Assembly (NCBI GenBank): GCA_029721515.1
Contig: CM056561.1
Coordinates: 8,731,501-8,795,500 of the forward strand
Direction of reading: 5' to 3'
Length of the DNA stretch: 64,000 nt
DNA from: Synanceia verrucosa
Lineage: Eukaryota; Chordata; Actinopteri; Perciformes; Synanceiidae
The position numbers were made by a program, and so were the translations under genes. This document shows, piece after piece, positions 12,543 to 25,460 of this stretch; within the stretch, counting starts at the first letter, position 1; the number at the start of each line of letters is the position of its first letter. Below the pieces are notes generated by a model. The model saw nothing but the letters and a program-made list of their open reading frames with translations. It did not search any database and had not been told where the DNA came from.

Positions 12543-13977
12543 ATGAAGATGAAGTATTCCTTTGTCTTGTTTCTGTTATTAGGTATTTTTTTTTTTCAAA
12601 ACAATTTGTCAGTTTTCTGTCTTCCACTGTCTGTAATGACACATTAATGACAAATGTTTGTTTTCCAGGTATCCCTCATTTGAAAGGGCAGCAGAGGATC
12701 AAGGAGTTTGAACAGGTTCTGCTGAGACTCGCCTTCCCTTCATTTTACAACAATTACAACAAATCCTGCTGTAAACTCTATCCGGGAGGTTGTTATAAGC
12801 TGCTGGATAGTGCAGGATTTACCTGTGATTTCCTGAAAGGGCGAGTTACGAAAACTGAGAAGGATGGCTGGATAGAATTCAAAATATCAAATGTGCGATT
12901 TGTGGACGGAGGCTACTACAGATGTATTGTGCTGGGAACCCAAAACCTCATCTACAGTGATTACTATGTTGAGGTGTCTGGTAAGCAGCATGTAATCTTC
13001 ATAAATGTGATATAAATGTGAATTATGTCATAGCCTCTAGTGTGTACAATAATGCCTGGGCCAAAACTGCTTTATTACAGCTTCTTAAGATAAATGTTAT
13101 CTGCAAAATAATATCTTACCTTAAGTTTTCCCTGGTAAATTAGGGAAACAATTGCAAAGTTTAATTCCAGCCATCAACTCTGGTAGATTATTTGATATTC
13201 TTGCATTGTGCAGAGGTTTCAGCTAAACAGAGCCGGACCCAGCCTTCACTGACAGCAACCAGCAGAGCCCCTAACACCTCCACCACTCTCACAGACTCTA
13301 CTGGGCCTGCCCTGGCACAGGACCACAGTGACAGGCCCAGGTATTCACTCTGCACTCCTTCTTCTGTTGTCTGCTGATCAAACAGTACTGTCTAACTGAA
13401 GACATACTTTTTTTTTTATTTCCTCCCCAGTGTTCCCTGGAGTTTTGGCCTGCCGCTAGCTGCCACTGTGTCCATTTCAGTGCTGCTTTTTATAGCTTCA
13501 GTTATTGGTGTTATTTGCTGCAGAGTCAAGGCAAAACGTAAACAGCCGGGTAAGCAGTTTTCTTAAAAATGATGTTCACAGAGCGTCTGAGAGGAAATAC
13601 AGTGTATTATTTTGTATTGGTAAATACAACCAATGTGATTTTGTTTTTTTTCTATGCAGACAACTATGGAGAAACTCTGTGTGAGTCAATGAAACAAGAG
13701 GCCCCGGTAAGTGCTAAACAGGGAACATGTGGCCCCTGTGATTCATTGTCACTTGTTTTCAAAAGATGATTGCATGTTTACTTCCTCAATACTGTCTCCC
13801 CGCCAGGAAATGGGTGGCGTAGTCTACACAACAGTGGATTTCAGAGCCCAGCGGAGACCAACAGAGGTGTACGCAAACCTGAGGATGCACAAAACCCAAG
13901 GTGTAGCCCCCCACTCAACCTGGAGAGCAGAGCATGATGGGATGGTGGAGTACTCCACACTGGCAATCCACCAGTGA
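12543..13977 (+). CDS. ITIM-bearing Ig-superfamily receptor (CD300/pIgR-like)
   Basis: Predicted type I membrane receptor of 271 aa. Exons 12543-12582, 12669-12980, 13214-13340, 13431-13549, 13660-13706 and 13807-13977 join in frame with GT-AG borders. Exon 1 encodes a hydrophobic leader (MKMKYSFVLFLLL). Exon 2 is one V-type Ig domain ending with the F-strand signature DGGYYRC. Exon 3 is a Ser/Thr/Pro-rich stalk. Exon 4 is a transmembrane helix at about residues 165-190 followed by a basic stop-transfer. The tail has tyrosines 202, 222, 237 and 264; VVYTTV and VEYSTL fit the ITIM consensus, and EVYANL is a YxxL site. This suggests an inhibitory leukocyte receptor acting through SH2 phosphatases (inference). 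The B-strand cysteine of canonical V domains appears to be absent. I cannot assign a named orthologue. Confidence 0.8.
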
Positions 13978-15109
13978 GCACACCTGTGAGAGTTAGTTTC
14001 TGATTTTAATGGGACAACTTTATTTCTTCCACCACTGCTTGAAATGTGTTTTTAAATGTCAGTTCACTAGTCTTGGTTAGTAGAAGTAGTTAATATGGTT
14101 TTTAAAAGACCTTCATTTTTGTGTCTCAGTCTCTCTGGCTGGTCAGCTAAACATTCATTCTGTGAACTCTATTCCAGCATAATATGACAAAAATAGGCCA
14201 AATTTCCACCTACGTCATGTTATTTTATTAGTAACATCAGACAATTTATGCCTTTTTTTAGGCAGGAGTCAAAATGAGTCATCCATCTTATATTTTTTTA
14301 TTTATATTTCTTATAATATTCTTGGTAGGTAGAACTTAAACCTTAAGTTTGCAAGACATTCACCAGGCAGGGAGGGTCTAACAAAAACATGCATTGGTGA
14401 CATTATGAGAACTGTAGGATCTGGGGATATTTAGGGAGTGTTCCGTCATCTGCTGCTTCGGTTTGAACTACTCTTTAGTCTGTTGTGATTTCCCCAAAAC
14501 TTTATGGAAGTACAACATTATATTACTGAATTACCCTTAATTATGTAGTGTGCATATAACAAGTGTTTGTTAAAACCATAAATGCGGTAAAAAATAAATT
14601 ATGGTGCATTAAAAAAAGGAACATAATCTGGAATATTGTGTTTGAGTCTGTTTTTACAGGCTGAAATAACAGTTGTCAGAATATGTCATCAGGTTATCAT
14701 TTGTTGTATCGATGTTTATCTTTATCACTTTCTTCTCGATTGCACCTTGGCTCTCTGGCTATTCTGAGAGATGCTCGATATTCTATTCTTAGCTGCTACA
14801 CAAAAGAGCTAGTAGCAATCCTTTTTGTATCCTCTGTAGAAGGTCAGGTTTCTCTTCAGAGCGAATGAATGAACAGATTCTTATTTTTATGACATTTCAG
14901 TGAAGTGATGTAACACAAAACCAAGGCGACTAAAGAGGTTTCTCTAAAGACGTTTTTTGCTGCACTGATGTGTGATCTTTGTCATCGTCACCACAGTCAG
15001 ACTGACACACAAATACACAGAATGTTTTTTGTTGCTATAATCTATTTAATGCAAAAGCAGCTCCAAAATGTTCAAACATATTTCCACAATATTCGTTTGC
15101 TTCTTATTT
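13978..15109. other. 3' UTR and spacer between Ig receptor and pepsin genes
   Basis: An AATAAA at 14593-14598 is a plausible poly(A) signal for the Ig receptor. The rest is A+T-rich with no recognisable gene. Confidence 0.5.
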
Positions 15110-15115
15110 TTTATT
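15110..15115 (-). terminator. Probable pepsinogen poly(A) signal
   Basis: TTTATT on the plus strand reads AATAAA on the gene strand, about 25 bp past the stop codon. This would give a very short 3' UTR. Confidence 0.55.
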
Positions 15116-15140
15116 TGATTCAATCAGCTCTCTTGTTTGA

Positions 15141-18100
15141 TTACACAGACTTGGCCAGGCCAATTTGCTGAGACTGAGTGTCAAAGATGGCGTAGTACTC
15201 CCTGATGAAGACATCTCCCAGGATCCAGAGCTGGTTAGGGCCACCCTGGCCAAAGCCAGTGTTGCAACCGTAGTAGCTCTGTGCAGAGAAAACAGAAAAT
15301 ATACATGTACATCCCCCAAATCATAGTACAGAAACCTTCCTGATGCATTGCCTGACAGTGGCTAACTGACCTGAGAGGAGTAGGCAGATGCTGGGACGGT
15401 GAAGGCGTGTCCGTTGAGTGTGAAGGTGATGTCAGGCATGCGCTGGATGTTCTGACAGTTCACTGTAGCCTGGGAGGAGAACGTTAGAGTTGAGTGCTGT
15501 GTAGCAACAGAAGCTGTATTTATTGGTATTTTACAGGTTTACAGCTAAAGCAAGTAGCCAAGTCCTGCTTAATTATTTTTATTTGAGAGTTTTGACGTCA
15601 GAGCATTAAACATCTGTTTACTCTGGATTTAGAAAGTGGGGAACATTTACTTCAAATGCCACGGTTTGATGGTATGACTCACCTCTCCATACTGGTTGGT
15701 TGCGGCTCCAACCCAGGCATTCATGTTGTTGATTTCTTCAGTTGGACCAACGATCAGGGAGGTACCAGTGTCGATGATGGCCTGGCAGCCACCAGCACAG
15801 GCCACAGTCTGTCCGTTGATGGTAACACTGAGAGGAGGAACAGAACAGTGTGGATCACTGTCAAGCTAAGAAGCGTTGTGACATTTACTGTATGTTTGCG
15901 GTCAGTATTTTGTTTTCTTTGTACCTGTCCATTTTGACCTGCCAGTAGGTGGCAGAGGACAGAGGAATCCAGGTAATTGATCCAGTGAAGTGGCTGTTGT
16001 CAACACCACCGAAGATCACCTCACTGCCCTCTGCACCTTCGCTAGGAGATGAAAAAACAAAACAATTACATGTAAATTAAATCGCATGGGAAATGACACA
16101 CTCCCAACCAGCAGACTTCCATTCTGTTTCAGTACCTGCTCAGGTAGACAGAGAATATGGGCTGAGGCACCAGTCCCTCGCTGACCATTTTGTCAAAGAC
16201 TGGCATGACGTTGTCAGAGGCAATGGTCTGGAAAGCCAACCCCAGGATGCCATCAGCTGCCATGTGAGCCATGAAAGGAGCCTCTGTGTGGCTAATTCCA
16301 AACACCTGGTTGGCCACAGAGATGCTGCCCACCTGGACACACAAGACAGCTGTCAGTTGCAGTTCAACAGAGCACGCAGGTATGCCTGTTTGAAGTCTAA
16401 ATAGACAATGCATTTTGTTCCAGGGACGTTGGTTACCTCAACAGTGTCAATGGCCAGATGTCCAGTCATGCTGCCAGTGCCGTACCGGATGGACAGAGGC
16501 TGGTCGCCCCATTTGAAGGTGGAGGACTGCTGTGGGTTGAATTTCCTGTGGTTCTCTGTAGCGGAATGGAGTCTTTGTCAGATTCATATTATAGGAACAT
16601 GCCATGTTGAACATGTAATTAGATCTCGTAAAATACAGAAACCTTAAATACAGACTTATTAGGCTCAAAACAGACTTTGTTTTTAAAGATAAAAAAGTGT
16701 TATTATGTATGTTGTGGGTGGTGAAAGTGGTGCTTCTACTACTACTGTTTGTGTTAATTTGATCTATCTACATTTGATCTATCTACAATCTATGTATTAT
16801 ATCTAATCTATGTCATGTGTTTCATAAAAGTAATGATAAATAATACTAATTTCATGTGAAATAGTATTCGACAAAGTACCAATAGTTGTGATATAAATGG
16901 GAGTGGAGTTAACGTTTAGCAGCATGGTTGCCGGGGTATTTTCAGTGACACTTACGGCAGGCCTCGCTAGTGCAGTAGACTGAAGGGACCCACAGGTTGG
17001 AGGAGCCGGTGTCAAAGATGACTCTGAAGGACTGAGGAGGGGTACCGATGGAGATCACGCCATAGTAGGACAGCTAGAGGGACACAAGACGACAATTTAA
17101 CAGATGCAAATGCACATGAATGTGACTCAAATTCTTTCTTCTTTTGACATAACAGAAAACAGCTGGAATACATTTGCAGTTTCAGAGGCAAACTCCATAA
17201 ATGTCATCTCTGGTCTGGACTTACGTCAGCATCGTTGGTCATGGACTCGGTACCAGTCTGGTAGAACTTGGACATGGGCTTGTATGGATACTTCATCCTG
17301 TACTCCTCCCATAATCCTTTCTCCTGCAGGTCTTGCCTGGCAGTCTTTCCCTTGATCAGGGGAATCCTACACACAGAAGCATGACGAAGAATCCACGAAA
17401 TGCACAAATGTCAGACATTTTATTGCCAGATTGATCTTTTTTAAGTTTGATAGGTGTGATTGCTCAAAACAAGATGGCCTTTAGACTTTCCCTCTGGTGT
17501 TCTAGATGAAGAGATTTCAGCATGCAACAATCAGCCCCTTAAATCTTTATCGAAGTGACTGGGTTATTGAAACGCACAAGGAGTTCTTTAAATAAAGGGA
17601 ATGAAAGTTTGAATACACTTATATTACCTAACTAAATAGTAATGAATATTGTTGAATGTCTCTTAATGAAACTCCCTTATATATATTTAATTCTACAGGG
17701 AAAGCACCACACACAATTCCATTAAATGACGCGCTCGGCGCTGTATATTGTAAATACCCCAAATTAACAAAGAAAAGCACACATCCTCTAAATTCCCCCC
17801 TTTTGTCCCAGTCCACACAATTAAACTAAGAGTCTAAACTAAACGAAACCGCTGAGTCCAATCTGTGCTTTGCACAGTCTTCAAACTCCAGGGAGCACGT
17901 CGGGTGCGTCAGTAATCCAGTGACTGGAGCGCAACAACAAATGAATCCACAACAAAAAAGGAAAAAGGCCATCGCGTATGTAAAGTGGTATACCGCGCAA
18001 AAAAATACAAAAATTATCGGTCTCACTAGTCTGTATATTATTATCCCTCCGGAACAGCGACAAGCTTCTTTATTCCTGGCGGCCTCTCTGCGGGGACGCG

Positions 18101-18616
18101 CGCACAGATCATTTGGATGACCCAATTCGGGTGTCGTCTCCCCAAAGAAAGGGATGCTAACTCGTTCTGTATACCGAGTTATTATTTATTTATTTATTTA
18201 TTTTTGGACAAAGGAGGCTTACACGGACAACACAGGTGACTGCAGCCCAAAATGCTGGCGCCACACGTTCAACAATCACACCACGGTCTGATTGGATACC
18301 GGGCGGCCACGGCCTCAAAGTCATACCCCACACACATACATACCAAAATATACACTATGGACACTAAGTATAATCACACATTTACATTTCATTGATGATA
18401 TATATAACCATTCTATGCGATTACAGATATGCGCAATGATACCATAATTATGCAAACACTTATAATTTGATGGTGTCACAAGCGGTTCAGCCTATTCAGG
18501 TGTAAAATGTCAAAGACCTGTAGGAATAGGTTGCTTTTCAAACAGCCGGGTCAGACTTACTTGTGGAAGCATTCGGAGAAAGCCACGACGGCTGACAGAA
18601 CGACGAGCCACTTCAT
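15141..18616 (-). CDS. pga: Pepsinogen A (gastric aspartic protease)
   Basis: Secreted zymogen of pepsin, the acid protease of the stomach. Nine exons, in coding order: 18616-18561, 17366-17225, 17073-16956, 16555-16437, 16332-16136, 16041-15925, 15827-15683, 15469-15371, 15278-15141. They sum to 1131 nt, giving 376 aa, the usual length for fish pepsinogen A. Residues 1-16 or so are a signal peptide (MKWLVVLSAVVAFSEC), followed by a basic propeptide (IPLIKGKTARQDL...). The two catalytic motifs are intact: DTGSSNLWVPS in exon 3 and DTGTSLIVGP in exon 7. The flap YGTGSMTG is in exon 4 and the C-terminus WILGDVFIREYY...IGLAKSV is in exon 9. The nine-exon structure is that of vertebrate pepsin-type genes. 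No disabling change was seen. Progastricsin or chymosin is less likely from the overall sequence. Confidence 0.95.
17640..18480. other. Intron 1 of pepsinogen, possible insertion of unknown type
   Basis: The 1.2-kb first intron holds a locally GC-richer block (about 17880-18320) bordered by a short (ATTT)n run at 18180-18205. The composition differs from the flanks, as if a mobile element had inserted, but I found no terminal repeats or target duplication. Confidence 0.3.
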
Positions 18617-18674
18617 TTTGTCACTTTACTGTTGGATTCAGTCGAATGACGTTTTACTTGCAAGAGTCCAGCCC

Positions 18675-18681
18675 TTAAATA
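18675..18681 (-). promoter_or_regulatory. Pepsinogen TATA-like box
   Basis: On the gene strand it reads TATTTAA, about 60 bp upstream of the start codon. A start site near 18645 would leave about 30 nt of 5' leader, which suits a strongly expressed tissue-specific gene. Confidence 0.55.
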
Positions 18682-18734
18682 CAACAAATCAAGGTTGTGC
18701 CCTTCCACATAACTTGATATCATATATCAGCTGG

Positions 18735-18768
18735 AGATAAGAAATGTGCAATTCAGTATCTCTTATCT
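18735..18768. promoter_or_regulatory. Inverted pair of GATA-factor sites upstream of pepsinogen
   Basis: AGATAAG occurs at 18735-18741 on the plus strand and again, on the minus strand, at 18762-18768. Both match the WGATAR consensus. They sit 54-93 bp upstream of the TATA-like box. GATA4/6 are known regulators of gastric epithelial genes, so a role here is plausible inference. Confidence 0.45.
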
Positions 18769-19149
18769 CGGAGCAAATATCCCATCAAACAAATGACGAA
18801 TAACTTTTGTCAACATTCTAAAAATATTTTGTAGCAATAATTTACTGGAAAATGAAACCCATTTTATAAAGTGCAGCTGGTACTTTGCATGTATGTTGTT
18901 TTTACATATGTCCCCCATGCAAAAATAATACAACAGAGCTAATATTTCACTCAGCATTGTTTATTTGTTTCCCTTAACTCAAGAAGTTGCAGTTCAGCAA
19001 CTAGAAAATCACTCAGAGAGCGCAGACCTCCTTCAAGCCCACAACGCCTAAGAGTGAATGTGTTGATTTTGACAAAAGGTGACTGATTTCCGAGCAGTGA
19101 TTTTGTCGTCCATGCACAGTTTTTCGTGATTATCACGGAAAATATTAAT

Positions 19150-19620
19150 ATTTGACTATAAGAATGTCAAAGATTATAAATTGAGGATTTTTTCCGGATT
19201 TTTTTGAGACCAGTTGCATTGCTCTATCTCCTTCCTACATGAAGTTATGGTTAAAAATACATATTTGACCTTGGTGACCTTGACCTTTTACTGATCTTGA
19301 CCAAACTGAAGCGGTGACTTCTGGATTCCTATATTAGTTTATTTACCAAATTAGGTGATGATTGGCTGAAACTTGTACACCCTGGAGTGTTCAGAAATAT
19401 CTCCCATCTCCCATACATTACTATGGCATGGCCTTTCATTTGACCTCGATGACCTTCAGTCGGATCCGATCACCATCAAAAATTAATCAGTTTTAAGTTA
19501 GGCTACTTCTGACCAATCCTGAGAATTTCGTCAAAATCCGTTCGTAACTTTTTGAATTATTTCGCAAACCAACACATAAACAAACCCTGGTGAAAACATA
19601 ACCTCCTTGACAGAGGTAAA
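19150..19620 (+). repeat. Dispersed repeat with conserved 3' tail (SINE/LINE-like)
   Basis: The block contains alternating TTGACCTTGGTGACCTTGAC-type phrases and ends with a tail like AAAATCCGTTCGTAACTTTTT...ACATAACCTCCTTGACAGAGGTAAA, which I recognise as a very widespread animal interspersed repeat. The exact family is not certain. It lies in the spacer between pga and prok1, together with plain A+T-rich DNA on either side. Confidence 0.55.
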
Positions 19621-20537
19621 ATAATTCTTGAAAAGAAATGTATTAGAGGGTATTAGAGGTATTTGAATATACTGTATTGTTCGAGCAAGATAAGTGCTTA
19701 ATAACATAGAGTTCACATCTAATGTGTTTACTTGTAGATAAGGGATTTGATTTCCAGAGCTTCTGTTTATTGTTGATACGGAAACTTTCCACTGATTTCC
19801 AAAGAAGTGAGCGGAGGTTATCTGATAACATGAACACGCAAAACAAAGACACAGCAAAATACAAGTTTGACTTTGATTGGAAAGTTAATTACATACTATA
19901 TTTACATAAAAATACAGCGTTCATAATTGCTTCCATAACCTTGGGTTGCTTCTGATCTCATAAAATATTTTATGTAATATGTTTTTGCTGTGAATATATT
20001 CAAAGGAATACCGAAAGTCCTGTTTTCCAAATGACAGTAGACAGGTATTAACAGTAAAATATAGTATAGTGACACTATCAACAAGTAAAAGAACTTTGTG
20101 GAGAAAGATAGTTCATATCATTGTTATATGTATCATATGACCAGATCATTATTATTGGTTATGTATAAGCAGCTTTTTATGTTGTTTCCTGTCACGCAAA
20201 TTTTGTCAGGTAGATTAATCTACAGCAAGGCATTGCATGATTGCATTAGCTCATCATAGGTTTTGTATGTAATTACTTGATCTACAAATTAATTATTGCT
20301 GTAATTACTATAGTTGTATTTCCCTCTGAGATGCAGTGCAGTAGAAGGATAATATAGCATTAAGCTATATTCAAGCACCCCAACATTATACATTACCTTT
20401 GCTGATTTATTACTTTGTATTGAAACCCATTAAATTAATTTGACCTTTTTGTTGTCTTTTATCAAATATTTCATTATAGTAAGTCAAGGTTACTACTAAC
20501 ATTACAAAACTTATACTACCACCACTACTACTACTGC

Positions 20538-20578
<41 letters not shown>

Positions 20579-21029
20579 TAAATTAATTAATATATGTGTT
20601 ATTGGTTTTCAATAAAAGATTCAATGCTGAAAGAAATTCAATGTGGTGTACAATTAAATGATACTAAAACAGGACAAAATACAGTCTGTCTCTCATGACA
20701 GTTGCTTTGTTTGCAATCATCTGAAACAAAACAAAATTAATTGTTAAAATAACTAAAAAAAAATCCCTGACTTAACCTGTTAGAAATCCTCTAGTGGAAT
20801 TGCCCTTTAATTCACATCTACTGTAGTCAAATATTTGGTACAAGTCAGTTCAGTTACATATCAAGGTCAACAGTTTGGAAGACATTAAGTACATGACCTT
20901 CATCATAATCAGACCGTGATTAAAATCACTCGATTCCATAACACACGTTATTTTTAATCAAGCAATATAAACTGAAGGCGGAAACGATTCCCCCACAGAG
21001 CATGCATCCAACAGCAATGTTGTTATACT
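19621..21029. other. A+T-rich spacer with an (AAT)n microsatellite
   Basis: No gene was seen. An (AAT)n run occupies about 20537-20577. The remainder is unique-looking A+T-rich DNA downstream of prok1. Confidence 0.6.
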
Positions 21030-21035
21030 TTTATT
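21030..21035 (-). terminator. Probable prok1 poly(A) signal
   Basis: Plus-strand TTTATT reads AATAAA on the gene strand, about 320 bp beyond the prok1 stop codon. Confidence 0.5.
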
Positions 21036-21353
21036 GACAATAATATTAACACATCTGTCTTGATAATTTAATACAACATGTGCATGAAAACAAAACAGCA
21101 AATGTTTGCCGACAGCTTTTTTTGTTTTCATTCAGTAAAAAGTGTCTTATGTCTGTGGTTGTGGCTCTTGTTACATAACATAATAGGTTACACTCTTGAC
21201 ATTTCTTTTCCTGTCCTTGATCCGTGGATTGATTGAATCCAAAGTATCATAGTGCATAGTACACAAATGAAGCATACAGCCAGTGAAGATTACATATATG
21301 CTTTTACATCCGCAGCCTGTTCAAGTCTTCTTCATCTGAATGTTTGGCATCTG

Positions 21354-23091
21354 TTAAAAGTCCAGGTTTTTGAAGTCATCAGTACATCTATACTTGTTTT
21401 CACTGTACCTGGTGCACAGCAAGTGGGGGAGACATGGGCAGGTATGATGTTGCCTTTTCCCTGGATAGGGCACCTGACAAAAGGAGAGACGGGGGATAAT
21501 CTGACAGATAAAATCGTTCATCAGCTGACAAGTTGAGCAGCAGGTTTTAAAACACTTTAAAAGTCTAAATTCAGAGATGGATATGGTGTTAGCAGAAGGA
21601 ATCGTTGGCATCTCCAGATGATCTAAGTGATGTATGGCTCTGAATGGCCTCTTCACTCTGGAGGAGATCAATAGCCTCTGCAGTTATCAGCAGCTTTTCT
21701 AAAGCCTCAGTCAACCTGCCAGCAGCTTGATAAAATCTGAATTTCCACAAACGCAAAAAAAAAACAAGCAATAGAGTGTGTGTCAGTTTATGAATATGTG
21801 TGTTTGTGGAAGAGAGGAAGAGTGTGTGATGGAGAAAGAGAAGTGACATAACATTTCTCCCCACCTTGTGACTAAAGGGGTGGCATTCATCCCCTTCCAT
21901 GCCTCTTGGGATGCACATCCTCAGGCCCCTCAGCCATAGACTGACGGCACAACAAAGACCAAATCCACACTGCACGTCTTTCTCACAGGCCTGCCGGACA
22001 GAGACAGAGATGAGGTGGACAGACAGAAAGAAATAAAAGAGACAGACGAGGAGAGTTCTTTTGATGCCTGTGACCCAGTTTTATTTATGCTAATAGAGAT
22101 ACCCTTTTATGTTTGAGTTTCATTTTTACATATTGTAATAGAGATGCCTTATGTCTCATGTTCATACAGTGAAAGCCATTTTATCCATTGCCTGTCATCT
22201 CCCTAATCCATTTACAAATGAATATCAATCAGAGGACTCAGGATAATTTCCTCTGGTTTTTCCACTGGATTTGAAGCGGAGGAGGATGTGGTCTCCTGTC
22301 AGTTGTATTAAATTCAATTTTACAAAATTATCCAGAAAAGTGAACTGTGCTGTTTGCATATGCAGTTTATTTTTTTGCATAGTAATACTTTTAATATGAG
22401 AAAATCAATCCATAAATCAAAAGTCAAAAGATAGATTGATTAAAAACAAACTGTGTATGGAGGTGTGAGTGCAAATCCAGCACGCTTCTCAGATTTGCTG
22501 ATTGATCCATCAAATGACAAAAAATGTCCATATATGATCCAAATTTAAATGTCAAGCAAAATCATCTGTATCATGCTTTTCAAATGTAAGAATTTGCTGC
22601 TATCATCTGTTTTATATCGATGTAAATTCAGTATTTTGGAAAGGCAAGTTGAAGGCTTCACCTCAGGCTCAGGAAACCTGATGGCATTTGTCATTATGTT
22701 ACAGACTAAACAGATTAATGTATAACAACAAAAATCCTGACAGATTAAGCAATAGTGAGAAAATTTTTAGTTGAAGACCTAGTAAGTAATAAGTGTTAGA
22801 ATTTTGTCCTTCTCATTTATAGTATAAAATCACACAGTGTCTCAATCTATGTTCAAAAACAAAGAACAAAGAATCACTAAATAGTGAATGGAGTGATTAG
22901 TCAGAGTAATTATACAATCTCAGAAAGCTGATCAAACATGAATGTAATGAATTGATATAATACCAGAATAAAAATGACCTAACATTATGCAGCAGATTCA
23001 GAAACCTCTCACTCACCCCTGTGATGACGGCTCCTCTAGAGAAGCTCAGAGACATCAGTAGGAAAGACAGCAGCACCGCCCTGAAGCCCAT
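21354..23091 (-). CDS. prok1: Prokineticin 1
   Basis: Secreted cysteine-rich ligand of prokineticin GPCRs. Three exons, 23091-23017, 21990-21865 and 21473-21354, join in frame to 106 aa (human PROK1 is 105). Residues 1-20 are a signal peptide. The mature protein starts with the invariant AVITG that activates the receptor, and exon 1 ends exactly after it. All ten disulfide cysteines are present. CCAVSLWLRGLRMC and the tail YRCTDDFKNLDF are closer to PROK1 than to PROK2. The start of exon 3 reads VPYPGKRQHH where mammals have VPFF-type residues. Synteny with lamtor5 and slc16a4 supports prok1. The gene strand has a TATA-like GGATAAAG about 135 bp upstream of the start. Introns of about 1.0 and 0.4 kb hold no recognised element. 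Confidence 0.95.
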
Positions 23092-23099
23092 GACAGCAA

Positions 23100-24870
23100 C
23101 AGGAGAACTGGACTCTTTCAGCACCCTGAACACTGGCAGACTGTTAACGTTCTGGATCCCCAGCTCTCCAGTCCGTCATGAAGGTTCCCAGAACTCCTCA
23201 GAGGGGGGAGCCACACTCTCTCTCTTTATCCACCTCTGAATCCTCCACCCAACCTTCTCTCCCTCACCATATCTGAGACCTCCCCACACCCTCTCTGTCT
23301 CCTCAGAGGCTTCGTCATTTTACTCATCCACATGACAGAGTTTCCATGACTGAAGTAGTTCAAGCTAAAAGAAAAATGGAAAACCATTCTCAACTAGTGG
23401 TGACATTCATTTGAACTAAAACAAATCTGACATCTCTTTATGAGAGAAAGGACACAGGTGACATTAAATCTGTCAGTCTGAAGCAGCCAGGACAAGACAA
23501 ATCAACATCACAGTCATATAACGAGTTTAGTGAAATTACCACAGGCTGACTCATGAAATGGGCTACATGTATGGATGGAAAGTGATATTCCTTTATGAGA
23601 TATTTGTGCCATGATGCCATACATTGTGACAGCTGCAATCATCTTTAACTTCACATCAGCAGTTTATCCACACATAGAGAGAAAGCTCTATAAGGTTAAA
23701 AATATATCCGCTTCATCACATAAGCTAATCTGCAATCAATGTGAGGAATAAGATTTTAAGTATTTATAAAATGTTAAAGATTTGTTATTTCTAGTCAGAA
23801 TTGATCATTTGAGAGAAGGAATAAAATAATTAAACAATTATTTACAATTATAAATTAAATTATTGTTTAGTTTGTCTAATATGATGCTTCTATTATTCTT
23901 CTTTTTTAATGAATTTACTCTTTGCATTTTATTCATTTGAAAACAAATGAATCACAATGCTAAAAGGAGAAACCCATTTCCGCTACACCTCATTGGCATT
24001 GCTTATTTACTGTAGTCACTTGATGGATAACAGTCTATGATAAATGAGTCTCATTTAGTACTAAATTACATAATAGACAGTGAAGTCCCTGAATTATATT
24101 ACCCATTATACAGTATATGTCAGGGTGATGATACACTGACTCTGAGTCAGGTCTCTATTCTGGGTTCTTTTGTAGATTTACTGCGGCTGTAAAGTGGCCA
24201 TTACTAGTGTTGATGCCAACCTCCCTTTGAGCAGATGAAAGTGTGTGTGATGAACAGTCATATGTTATGAAGCTATCCCTTGCATATGGATTTTGTAAAT
24301 TATTCTGCATGCTGTAAACTTGTATGTGTATGCCTATGTGCATGCTTGAACAGTGATGAGCAGCAGGTTGTCAGTGAAAGTGTCCACACTCTGATTTAAC
24401 TGCGAGGTGAGGAGGGAGCGTGTACCTGCACAGCACATTACCCTGCTGCTGTGCAGGTGATGGATTCCTCCAATGCAGCGGCCATATAATTACATTCACC
24501 CATTTCTGCCCCGTCAGCAGGAGGACTGAAGCCTTCTTGGGACAGACAGCAGAAATCATAAGGAGGTGTGCCCAGGCGCTGGCCTCCAGCTAACAGCATC
24601 TGAATCCATCAACGAACAGCTGCGAGAAACAAAGTCTGTACTTTAGCTTCATAATATTAATACTATATTTTATGTTCAGTAAAGTACAGGCATTGGTCAA
24701 GTTCACATTTTGTGTTTATCATGCCACATTTTGCTCTAACCTGCTATATCTCATGTTTCTGCTGAATTTGTTTCTAAAGTTGATTTCATTTCTCAGTGAA
24801 GATTGTCAAAGACACTCACCTCTAGCTTAGTAGCAAACCATCCATCCCCCTCCCCACACAGTCCCTCATC
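23100..24870. other. prok1 upstream region, nothing else recognised
   Basis: Contains the presumed prok1 promoter just above the start codon. Beyond that I see A+T-rich DNA with no convincing exon or repeat boundary. Confidence 0.5.
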
Positions 24871-24879
24871 AACTCCTCC

Positions 24880-25460
24880 TTGAAATAAAACTCTGTTTGT
24901 GATCAAATTTCCTAAAACTCAACAGCAGTAAAACTGAGCTCATGATCATGGTCCCCAAAGCTCTGCTTCAGAGCTTTCAGGTTGTAGATCTCACCCTGGA
25001 CACTAACGGTGGCTCCATCTCCCCCTCACCAATAGTCCATAACCACCTTCTTATTCCACTCACACTTTAAATCTATAACCAAATCTGCCTTCTTTCACCT
25101 CCGAAATATCTACCGACTTCAATCATTACTCCCATACTCCGTTGCTGAAACCTCAGTACACACCTATAAGCTTAGGACATCCTACTCTTCCACCCGGCTG
25201 CACACCAATGCAGATCAACTTTCAGTGTCACTGTCCCTCCTGACATATGCAGCGCTGCCAACCTGGACATCAGAGAACATCTCTACAGAGAACATTATCT
25301 GTTCCTCAAGGCCTTTAGTTCTATTTCACTATTTACTTTTGCACCGTACCCTCCCTTCCTCCCTCCAGATAAACTTTGTTCTTACAAACTGGTTAAGCAT
25401 CCTTGGATTTGTGAAAGGTGCTACATAAATCAAAGTTATTATAATAATTATTATTAGTAG
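24880..25460 (+). mobile_element. L2-type LINE 3' end (reverse transcriptase C-terminus remnant)
   Basis: The plus strand keeps broken pieces of the conserved end of fish L2/Rex-type reverse transcriptases, such as FLKLNSSKTELM followed by a diverged 'S-P-x-V' region. The 3' end is a typical L2 tail (GTGAAAGGTGCTACATAAAT followed by an A+T microsatellite). The 5' part is truncated, as is usual for LINE copies. It is inactive. Confidence 0.7.

Noticed and set aside
17880..18320. Possible solo LTR in pepsinogen intron 1 (TGGCGCCA-like primer-site motif, AATAAATAAA run)
   Set aside because: No matching second LTR, no convincing TG...CA ends and no target duplication could be found.
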